From an uncultured Bacteroidales bacterium (GTDB lineage: Bacteria; Bacteroidota; Bacteroidia; Bacteroidales; Paludibacteraceae): a stretch of 15,310 nucleotides of DNA. Made by a program: the position numbers and the translations under genes. The DNA is taken from contig CADCCH010000042.1 in assembly GCA_902799875.1 (NCBI GenBank), positions 1 through 15,310 of the forward strand, given 5' to 3'. Below, piece after piece: positions 10,501 through 13,955 of this stretch (positions within the stretch are counted from its first letter, which is position 1; each line of letters opens with the position of its first letter). Below the pieces are notes generated by a model. The model was not told where the DNA came from and searched no databases. It worked only from the letters and a program-made list of their open reading frames with translations.

Positions 10501-11670
10501 AGCTCCTTTCGGTGCCTTGAGAGTGTCCGCCAGACCGAATATCGGCAGTTCGCGTATCTTGATGAAACGGGATTTAGCACCGCTCGTACCCATCGACTCT
10601 CCGGCATCGTCTTTATATTTGTTGTTATAACCTACATAGTAATACGTGCTGTCCGGCTCCGGCACACGCATCAGATCCGTCTGGTAATACTTCGTGCTGC
10701 CCTTGCGGGTCATACACGTCAGACGATCCATCGTATAGATCTTCTTAGCCGCAGTACTATCTGCCGATTCCTGAGGGTTGTCTTCGTTCATGCGGTAGCG
10801 CACATAATCCTGCTCGTCCGTTGCAAAGAAATAACTGCTGCAACTGTTAATAGGATCATCCAAGAGATAGAGACGGAAGATCGTACGAGGGGTCTTATCG
10901 TGCTTACTATCCGCATAGGCATAAGCCGCTTTACCTTTTGCTATATTACCCGCGCCAGAACTTAAATTCCATGTTGACAGCGTTGTATTAAAAGTCACCA
11001 AGCCTGCATTGGTATAGGATTGCGGGCTGTTGGCTTTCGGGATTTGTAACATATAGACTTCGCGGTAGGTCATACCTAAGAAACCCGTTCCCATCGCACC
11101 GTTGAAAGGTGCATTGGAAGCCCTTTTCAACGTATTATTCGGGTCAAAAGAAGAGAGACCGGGACGACCTGATACGGTAGGCACACCGCGCTCGGTGGGA
11201 ATAACGAACACGACATCACAGGCTTTTGCGTCGTTGTAACCATTCTCACCACTCGTCAGGTCGCCCAGAAACTTAAACGCATCACTCGTTTTCAGTGTCT
11301 TACCGTCGTTCCAAATCGTATAAACGATACCGCCCAGCGCTTTGTCACCACGATTCAAAGGCGCACCCACCGACCATGTGTTCATCTCGTTTATTATCGG
11401 GATAGGGAGCAGTTTCATAAACGTTCCCGATCCATAACCGAAATAATCATAGCCCGTATAGCGGGTATAGTTACTAACGAAGAACTCGCGTTCTGTATTC
11501 GGTGTGGCAGGGTTGTTGTCAAAATCACCCGACACCATTACCGACAACAGGAACCGTTCACCTTGTTCCATGTTAACCACCAAACCGGCATCCGTCGGAG
11601 TCCATCCGACTGCCGACACACGTAATACAAAAAAGGATAGGAATATACCACCTATTATTAACTTCTTCAT
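1558..11670 (-). CDS. Giant secreted multidomain surface protein (3370 residues) with InlB B-repeat
   Basis: Signal peptide at residues 1-20 (cleavage after VSA); the chain is otherwise soluble, so it is exported to the cell surface or medium. The N-terminal ~500 residues match no family I can name. An InlB B-repeat (Listeria-Bacteroides repeat) lies near 522-607, with GFNFTGWNTQKDGKG at its heart; such repeats occur in adhesins. Two related ~200-residue modules at about 940-1143 and 1420-1622 share the order DVK..GG.Y..IVDT, G-x-W, RKTY/RTKTY and a later Tyr-rich strand. Residues about 2163-2265 look like a jelly-roll/galactose-binding-like domain (FRVRIYNVSS, FIIDDMCIF). Around 2790 comes the W-x-x-x-DNW region and around 3063 FVFGNPTMGYIDI, both familiar from Bacteroidales surface proteins. 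The last ~34 residues (DGVVLILRNGHIY, LGQKV) resemble the degenerate C-terminal tail often seen there, which recalls type IX secretion signals; export by that route is inferred. The start is fixed by a strong Shine-Dalgarno and a promoter. No catalytic motif was found; an adhesin or matrix role is likely but unproven. Confidence 0.92.
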   Translation of the reverse strand: MKKLIIGGIFLSFFVLRVSAVGWTPTDAGLVVNMEQGERFLLSVMVSGDFDNNPATPNTEREFFVSNYTRYTGYDYFGYGSGTFMKLLPIPIINEMNTWSVGAPLNRGDKALGGIVYTIWNDGKTLKTSDAFKFLGDLTSGENGYNDAKACDVVFVIPTERGVPTVSGRPGLSSFDPNNTLKRASNAPFNGAMGTGFLGMTYREVYMLQIPKANSPQSYTNAGLVTFNTTLSTWNLSSGAGNIAKGKAAYAYADSKHDKTPRTIFRLYLLDDPINSCSSYFFATDEQDYVRYRMNEDNPQESADSTAAKKIYTMDRLTCMTRKGSTKYYQTDLMRVPEPDSTYYYVGYNNKYKDDAGESMGTSGAKSRFIKIRELPIFGLADTLKAPKGAIGRMVADTTSAVANLDVRFKPAGYFLQVTTPRGFTNVQMRPDADSTVWTCEEMWHIDSTYVPLQIRAKIYSGSEYSPDDEGIDIPGWSVNIRGTEVPLATDHSQFVEGGEDGWAQIHANSSEPNGYIEFVKANPRYHIHYDNNRLLGIQVPNQYPAEGQTTVTVEKSRLVKGFNFTGWNTQKDGKGTSYAVGAEIDLATLLPGDKDSTLTLYAQGSYTGTYYVAFSFEHSNGKRYFLTQPIGATNRYARARPVGDWTDTYQGMSDPYNTEPNYISTYKLIGHPTCVLCEHNETSYEYVLDPHREWRYGAKDSLLFYSNFAPANDVYLGLYYDDRSTPFKDPVTIVANNTWAGAFTSTSDTTATGWPDYNVADVRNTKLKSTHYFDGFTKGGEIERKERPSKDSSFVKYNEELDQFDGVRTEGEATTFQISRVRVADEHYVVLPDTTKTWRDTIEFGYHSGEQSREQVWTSMIGKQLLAVTKAGNDTVYFHPDPDHIIKDPNNLYLDKNYRVSQVFEYIRDSRVSTSVEEEDRATHETTSNHWHNDIVSGLNSPIDVKDAGGNYIDIVDTFRITMSHGGISKVKQYYGRWKNGAAGLKVNGDGSVRTRDVIVRTKTYHYGETITHLVLKPEFKSYIFNPLAGNSQVINFTLAYVTAHRLVDVNGNPIGEEEVISSNDITSSLALVKGACRFSSKGDTSTYFNIPNAVNSHVTLATKAVNKEVDNHDTLIISMNVSYGGKEYLVTARVPLVQTSLEGDELIWSVESGKKRYYIMAGTDGLKFRQYALKDGTLYKEGTSNTALIKGSANDTNSDKQYITPWHFSFPPSGSTNQLALKTKYGVERYFKMLGEEVGSKGGVHASDSSLLTFHYVDVLTNDNANEEELVKLQYGADKWLQFTLTGGEGAKLVLVNSEEEASVFSWSYLNQEYSLLNNGAYPDRDTVIFGYNTDMSVAIQAPYKAYKEFSMLVGNSVVYCCRVEETDMSNLQSSSLEWRTNQTFSLIPDARDFDGDPNPESGISQTGSTSTVSTSGDSPTDVKIGGKYVNIVDTLQVTLSLREGAPAYRFKGDWSKFRSVSDAELKIPLIRKTYHEANYDSLICVVGNDAYNHTFPNTITNPVSFTFNLGTANRTGRHVLDVANTTIEVLGRDETDVTVSGGMNLSSTAMAEILLVDEFGNTPSWCRISDTTATSITVQCTQSGIRTPRMAYIRIFYIVMINSKMYVVTEQLTVSQPSYFQYANNQHLVHSPGASGDPLRADGMQQVHENKRILYYYPEQDVELPIRDYHFFGWWRWFREGAGEIGDSDIPEASWRIQPRNTGSGRSGSYNFPFRIIGDSVDDGAGGKKLVTMGRYTVFHYKAAEYNDNKNNPPVKVARVAPPITTYGVADASKPTVTYAAEISNYYDNLPMSLRYKNQVDTAMMDTMQRIPEPTLSLREIFELHPWTEMADTLDHYKTRIPDGEGAHINKVFPLANEKYMEDHVMMAPTGNELLLSTEQRYILEHLQTTKQSESLLGYYMRDDHWSDGGWSDARKDTMIWCGGWDATCQWYTYNPKTQKYSVCNHPTTVSDDFLKVPAKQNITNGQEFDTVYYCLRAQSKSSPNAGTVGDSDPEEPADGKYMFNICRYKLIYHKPGKYGPLAETKDKAGNTKALITNDDIEQHYEVLERLNFDYNKPGPEYTIYPHPLPWADASYGYTYPETSDLPHNRLHVHSDFPNHGEYGLINRIPTASHWGDGVTSYWRPMEQHGGASNGYMIYCDGMSSSGQVAALSLETHLCSGQKMFFSGYVCNPSSQSGKADPNFTFAVQGSVNGTDWVDITSYTTGGIKPSSQWSQIYFPIVFDENIDYRHFRVRIYNVSSAWDGNDFIIDDMCIFATKPPLIAYQANTACKEKADEDLPSHVILRVDYQGIIGDGYNDTTVCYTLKSVNKDRVVTFVPMIDEYLEQDIKDNPDPSKSDTIYGKLYIPGKTYEPTNPDSIFVNMNQLIDTFEVSSKKHEENEDYKIFKEGYIYEILEGDIRPVKYVVHSAHVNAIDTFTVHMSGSYKDMLSSLCGMTSHLKVSNQMVLELNGEEQPTTESLDLCANSTYDIGLRVKGSLYLDSVAPINLNGTCANDWLLYGDTADMTGSPKRRYGYKYSDIVKVVKDILRCEPKGTENANQFAPNLAAVSRNEMQRIKDAEKVDLDTTAHPYDILADLVDKGFLTLYQSQLTASVLSGDSVQYVIFPILGTGTDTKQHSSVEVCPLPLLIKLKPQSSSAVPLIVGGLKRDSSEMNLPVVVLADMNMANQEITLKVDSIMPNIGIASVKLRTTDDPDFQEGFHKLALVPDLDYPRASYYIKGNYITLQPASSNNYTMKQGYTYTFNMELQTHLGKDTLDGGCKVGTVPFTLAIVPSYLRWDPQDSISAQWNKHDNWMGIDQNNNPIHATARFVPLSTTAVIIPAMTDGRPYPELPNLAAPATYDSVKQVGFEYNKCDYIRFLPNAAIGQQQRLDYGEAIVDMELPNRKWAFRTAPVMGMVSGDLFIADADDQGTTPLWEVGEFDASGRSYKTGNASFWLSVYNSENTHVNKTGADSTRTVTADWSRVTNAMNLPLPLGQGYAVYVRTKTGVEPIVRLPKNDDIYYYYGTYGERIDDKYVGNLRSKREELAGAGLAGKLAFNPAGDYQTITLKNEVSSTDFVFGNPTMGYIDIWGFIADNNTNLVEKIGYMDERGSASLYKEVTKIAAEAKGDNKITNPNRYLPPMHVMVLEKTSPATELTLRLYTDRVVTDTSQVVSPPRSPAPRRATSSARRKGIMTVTATNDLSARCTSYLLLGQGYHNEIVDGEDAILTTINIDNYTANLTPTTPFNLYAVENGNGMSIDLLDSIVNIPISFYMSDLDYEPITYLWFTGVNNIDDPLVLYDEWTDTERPIIDGICHTVETPMQSHQKRYYIRRPGYRPQDPDAPIATRLEQFNTEDDQAVKFIQDGVVLILRNGHIYTMLGQKVR

Positions 11671-11676
11671 CTTTTT

Positions 11677-11683
11677 CCTCCTT
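11677..11683 (-). promoter_or_regulatory. Strong Shine-Dalgarno for the giant gene
   Basis: AAGGAGG lies 6 bases before the ATG at 11670-11668. This is a near-perfect complement of the 16S rRNA 3' end. Most Bacteroidetes genes lack such a site (rpsP and cca here have none), so its presence both fixes the start and is itself notable. Confidence 0.8.
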
Positions 11684-11701
11684 AAATAACAAATAGAACC
11701 G

Positions 11702-11732
11702 CAAAATTACTGCTTTTCCTTAATATATCAAA
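11702..11732 (-). promoter_or_regulatory. Bacteroidetes-type promoter for the giant-protein operon
   Basis: Minus-strand TTTG (11729-11732), 19-bp spacer, then TAATTTTG (11702-11709), an exact TAnnTTTG match. Transcription would start near 11697, giving a leader of roughly 27 bases that contains the Shine-Dalgarno. Confidence 0.75.
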
Positions 11733-11792
11733 ATATTTTTACTTTAAAATGCTTTTTTTCTTTATTTTGTCAAATGCGTCTTGCAAAAGGTA

Positions 11793-11890
11793 TACAAAAA
11801 TCCCGCTATACTCACGTACCGCGGGATCCCAATACTTACAATTACATGAAAAAACCTCTACAGGCTTCGTTACCGCTGATTGCGATAACA
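11793..11890 (-). ncRNA. Candidate small structured RNA between the araC-like and giant genes
   Basis: A promoter (11895-11926) and an intrinsic terminator (11796-11827) delimit a transcript of about 98 bases that contains no plausible reading frame on its strand. It would open with an 8-bp stem, GTTATCGC pairing with GCGGTAAC (11882-11889 with 11869-11876, one G-U pair), closed by the loop AATCA. A largely unpaired linker follows with a run of six U (near 11849-11854) that could serve as a seed. It ends in the terminator hairpin. I do not recognise a known RNA family. It could instead be an untranslated leader whose terminator is sometimes read through into the giant gene, or the hairpin may merely end araC transcripts. 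Confidence 0.4.
11796..11827 (-). terminator. Intrinsic terminator with GNRA-type tetraloop
   Basis: On the minus strand ATCCCGC (11821-11827) pairs with GCGGGAT (11800-11806). Inside, TAC/GTA forms a second short stem closed by a GTGA tetraloop (11812-11815). Five T follow directly (11796-11800, the last shared with the stem). It would stop the candidate small RNA and any transcript coming from the regulator gene before the giant-gene promoter. Confidence 0.65.
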
Positions 11891-11894
11891 GGTG

Positions 11895-11926
11895 CAAAAG
11901 TACTGCTTTTTTTTAAATCCCGCAAT
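11895..11926 (-). promoter_or_regulatory. Predicted promoter of the candidate small RNA
   Basis: Minus-strand TACTTTTG (11895-11902) is an exact TAnnTTTG element. ATTG (11923-11926), carrying the TTG core of the -33 element, sits 20 bp upstream. No gene start lies between it and the terminator at 11796-11827. Confidence 0.5.
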
Positions 11927-11955
11927 AGGTAAGAGCAAAAATTGTTTTAAAGTTG

Positions 11956-11978
11956 AGTAAAATAGCTATTTTTTTACT
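11956..11978. terminator. Weak A/T-rich stem-loop at the end of the araC-like gene
   Basis: AGTAAAA (11956-11962) and TTTTACT (11972-11978) are complementary, with a further self-complementary core, and overlap the stop codon at 11977-11979. The stem is almost all A-T and no clean T-run follows on the minus strand, so it is at best a weak terminator. Confidence 0.3.
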
Positions 11979-13149
11979 AATTGTCTATTTTTACACTCCA
12001 TTCCCTCGGAGTCATTCCGGTTTCACGTGCAAAAATACGGGAGAACACAGTCGGCGATGAGAAGCCACATTCCTCCGCTATTTCCTGTAGTTGCATATCC
12101 GGACACTCCTTCATCAAACGCTTCGCCTCATTAATACGATAGTTGGTCACGAACTGATAAAAATTACACCCGTACAGACTATGGATAAGCTGGCTCAGGT
12201 ACGTTCTATTCATAGGCACAACCTTACGCATATCCAACAAATGGAAATCCGGATTACGATACGGCTTCTCAGTAGCCATCCATGTATCCAATAACTCACG
12301 ATAATCTACAGTAGTTTGTTCATTAGGATCTTCCATAGGCATTTCCTCGATTTCATCGGCATTTTCTTCCATCTCATGGCGTTGCATCTTCTTCCATGGA
12401 TCGGGACGGAAGAGGATCTGCTCCGAACTATACACCAACATCATCAGCAGCAACCATTGTTGCGTGAACGAAATCTGTATAGTTGGAGAAAAACACAAGA
12501 AGAAGAAAAACGCATTAAATAGCACATACATTATTATATAGCGCACGATCCATTGCGCATCAATATTCTCCATAGACGAAAAGTTTTCCTCACACGTCTT
12601 TCGGTATTTGGCTATATGTGACACCAAAAAACCAAGCAGCAGAATCGGATACAAAGCCAATAGGATACGCAAATCCACATCCAAAAGTACATCTAAAGCG
12701 TAAGCGATCAATACCGGAAGACCTTGCAAAAGCGACCTCCTGATATTCAGCCATCCGGGTCGCAGAATCTCAGCCGGATACGTCAACAGCAACCAAGAAA
12801 GAAAATTACCACTTACTACCTCCCAGTTCTGTAAACGAACCACTCCTTGTTTAGGCACACCCACAAACCAAGCCACACGAAAGATCAAAAGCGCAGCATA
12901 AAAACCGAAAACAAAAAGCGTAAAAGCCCACAGCTTACGAGTTCGCAAGCCTTCCGAATGACGAATCATCAACCACGCAAAAGCTAAACATACAATAGTA
13001 ATACTTGTGTTTAACAAATCAGAAATCGGACCATATTGCTCTACGGTCATATTCCTTGCGCCAAAATAACTCAAGAAAATACACAAGAGCAGAATCCCGC
13101 CAAAAACGAATTCTGATCCATACACCCCAAAAATCTTGCTGTTTATCAT
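11977..13149 (-). CDS. Membrane-anchored AraC-family transcriptional regulator
   Basis: The C-terminal ~85 residues (about 305-388) are an AraC-type double helix-turn-helix. The second helix-turn-helix and family signature are clear: LQEIAEECGFSSPTVFSRIF (354-373) followed by ETGMTPREW (376-384). The first 250 residues contain about seven or eight hydrophobic segments (near 13-30, 45-62, 73-97, 112-128, 139-158, 159-180, 200-220 and 229-247). An acidic linker (255-275) separates them from the DNA-binding part, so the protein should sit in the inner membrane with its DNA-binding domain in the cytoplasm. Bacteroidetes have many such regulators; the sensed signal is unknown. The ATG at 13149-13147 gives a hydrophobic N-terminus directly. 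It lies upstream of, and on the same strand as, the giant-protein operon but has its own long leader and promoter. Control of that operon is suggested only by adjacency. Confidence 0.9.
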   Translation of the reverse strand: MINSKIFGVYGSEFVFGGILLLCIFLSYFGARNMTVEQYGPISDLLNTSITIVCLAFAWLMIRHSEGLRTRKLWAFTLFVFGFYAALLIFRVAWFVGVPKQGVVRLQNWEVVSGNFLSWLLLTYPAEILRPGWLNIRRSLLQGLPVLIAYALDVLLDVDLRILLALYPILLLGFLVSHIAKYRKTCEENFSSMENIDAQWIVRYIIMYVLFNAFFFFLCFSPTIQISFTQQWLLLMMLVYSSEQILFRPDPWKKMQRHEMEENADEIEEMPMEDPNEQTTVDYRELLDTWMATEKPYRNPDFHLLDMRKVVPMNRTYLSQLIHSLYGCNFYQFVTNYRINEAKRLMKECPDMQLQEIAEECGFSSPTVFSRIFARETGMTPREWSVKIDN

Positions 13150-13158
13150 GCTTGTTTA

Positions 13159-13262
13159 CCCTAATTTTCTTTCCTTTTATATTTTCTTTCCGTTTATATT
13201 TTCTATCCGTTTTATTTTCTATCCGCTTATATTTTCTTTCCTATTATATTCCTTTTATACCC
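13159..13262 (-). repeat. ~17-bp tandem repeats in the leader of the araC-like gene
   Basis: Clear units on the plus strand are 13175-13191, 13192-13208, 13209-13224 (one base shorter) and 13225-13241. All follow the pattern (G/T)TTTATATTTTCTWTCC. Degenerate partial units flank them on both sides. On the transcribed strand each reads GGAWAGAAAATATAAAC, so the mRNA leader of about 125 bases is a purine-rich array. The unit length is not a multiple of three and the array is non-coding. Confidence 0.8.
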
Positions 13263-13282
13263 TTATTTTTCAAAACCGACTG

Positions 13283-13314
13283 CAAAGGTACAAAAAAAAT
13301 CGGACATACGCAAC
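13283..13314 (-). promoter_or_regulatory. Predicted promoter of the araC-like gene
   Basis: Minus-strand TACCTTTG (13283-13290) is an exact -7 element. GTTG (13311-13314), with the TTG core of the -33 element, lies 20 bp upstream. The start near 13278 would put the tandem repeats inside the leader. Confidence 0.6.
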
Positions 13315-13327
13315 CCTTTTTGCAACT

Positions 13328-13365
13328 TTTTTACGTATTGTTACCAAATTTTTACGTATTGTTAC
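13328..13365. repeat. Two 17-bp direct repeats 21 bp apart, AraC-half-site geometry
   Basis: TTTTTACGTATTGTTAC occurs exactly at 13328-13344 and again at 13349-13365, with a 4-bp gap. Seventeen-base half-sites in direct repeat with 21 bp between centres is the arrangement used by AraC-family dimers at classical target promoters. The nearer copy is 14 bp upstream of the -33 element of the regulator's own promoter. An autoregulatory operator is the natural reading; the sites could instead be remains of a repeated coding sequence. Confidence 0.5.
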
Positions 13366-13488
13366 ACCTGTTCGAAAATGAAAAGGCTGTCAATTTTTCC
13401 ACCTCCACCACCCTTAAACATCCATTTTCCACTCACCTCAAAACCCCGTAAATCCCCGATTTCATCGAATAAATTCCCGCATCAATCA

Positions 13489-13504
13489 GGGACAATTTTG
13501 TCCC
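13489..13504. repeat. 16-bp perfect inverted repeat
   Basis: GGGACAA and TTGTCCC flank two T residues, forming a perfect 7-bp inverted repeat. It could be a dimeric repressor operator or a small hairpin; it has no T-run. The preceding CAATCAGGG (13484-13491 region) recurs at 13547-13555 in the neighbouring repeats. Confidence 0.5.
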
Positions 13505-13525
13505 ACCACACACGAATCAGAGCCC

Positions 13526-13584
13526 TTTCTTTGTAATACTGTGCAACAATCAGGGTCATTTCTTTGTAATACTGTGCAACAATC
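13526..13584. repeat. Two exact 26-bp direct repeats with 33-bp period
   Basis: The 26 bases at 13526-13551 (TTTCTTTGTAATACTG then TGCAACAATC) recur without change at 13559-13584, separated by AGGGTCA. A partial third phase is seen on either side: CAATCAGGGACA before 13495 and CAATCCAAGACATTT after 13579. Non-coding and without a nearby gene start; function unknown. Confidence 0.8.
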
Positions 13585-13689
13585 CAAGACATTTATTGTA
13601 ACTTCTCCCTCCATCTCCTAATCATATATCCGTAGCAGCACGAGTTTTCATACACCCTTTCTCGATCCAAACACGATATCGCGCCAAAT

Positions 13690-13733
13690 GATACCCCAAA
13701 CATACCCATAGGATACCCCAAGGATACAACCCT
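13690..13733. repeat. Four imperfect 11-bp tandem repeats
   Basis: Units GATACCCCAAA (13690-13700), CATACCCATAG, GATACCCCAAG (13712-13722) and GATACAACCCT follow one another without gaps. The 11-bp period is close to one helical turn, so a protein bound to each unit would lie on one face of the DNA. Function unknown. Confidence 0.5.
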
Positions 13734-13759
13734 TATTTTGCAAAAATAGTGCCTTATAC

Positions 13760-13780
13760 TATATATACGTAGTATATATA
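13760..13780. repeat. A/T-rich palindrome
   Basis: TATATATAC and GTATATATA flank the 3-base loop GTA, followed on the plus strand by C and five T. It resembles a weak terminator, but no upstream plus-strand gene needs one; it could equally be a site of easy DNA melting or a cruciform. Confidence 0.4.
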
Positions 13781-13832
13781 CTTTTTGATGCCTTTCCCCC
13801 TTTTAAACAAAATCAACACACCTATACGAGAT

Positions 13833-13892
13833 ATTCATTATTCATTATTCATTATTAATTAAATTTGAGATATTCATTATTAATTATTAATT
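13833..13892. repeat. 7-bp A/T tandem repeats upstream of the cca promoter
   Basis: ATTCATT occurs three times in a row from 13833, followed by ATTAATT. A second block (13872-13892) has ATTCATT then ATTAATT twice. The blocks begin with the same 15 bases (13828-13842 and 13867-13881). The arrays end about 14 bp before the -33 element of cca and may act as an A/T-rich UP-like element. Confidence 0.65.
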
Positions 13893-13905
13893 TTTAATTA
13901 TTTTA

Positions 13906-13937
13906 TTTGCATATTTGCAAAAAAAATCGTACCTTTG
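13906..13937 (+). promoter_or_regulatory. Bacteroidetes-type promoter for cca
   Basis: TTTG (13906-13909), 20-bp spacer, then TACCTTTG (13930-13937), both exact matches to the consensus. Transcription would start near 13942, about 14 bases before the ATG at 13956. Confidence 0.8.
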
Positions 13938-13955
13938 TGCCCGATTTCATAAAAG

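Larger units (their letters stand above)
13150..13955. other. Repeat-rich divergent intergenic region between araC-like gene and cca
   Basis: No convincing complete gene in 806 bp. In order it holds a ~17-bp tandem array (13159-13262), the regulator promoter, two 17-bp direct repeats (13328-13365), a short stretch with possible coding remains on the plus strand (13373-13451), a 16-bp inverted repeat, two 26-bp direct repeats, an 11-bp tandem array, an A/T palindrome, a 7-bp A/T tandem array and the cca promoter. The stretch 13585-13689 shows nothing I can name. The density of unrelated short repeats suggests an old insertion site or a regulatory hub. Confidence 0.6.

Noticed and set aside
11846..11932. 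28-codon plus-strand frame beginning MKKPLQASLPLIAITG
   Set aside because: It has a plausible-looking start and hydrophobic stretch, but no plus-strand promoter or ribosome site. It overlaps the minus-strand promoter and hairpin of the candidate small RNA, which explain the sequence better.
13005..13451. 148-codon plus-strand frame as an intact gene
   Set aside because: Its first half is antisense to the araC-like gene and the tandem T-rich array, giving low-complexity Phe/Ile/Leu runs. Only the last ~26 codons look protein-like, and these are reported as a possible remnant.
13526..13584. CRISPR array
   Set aside because: Only two exact repeats with a 7-bp spacer, and no cas genes in the window.
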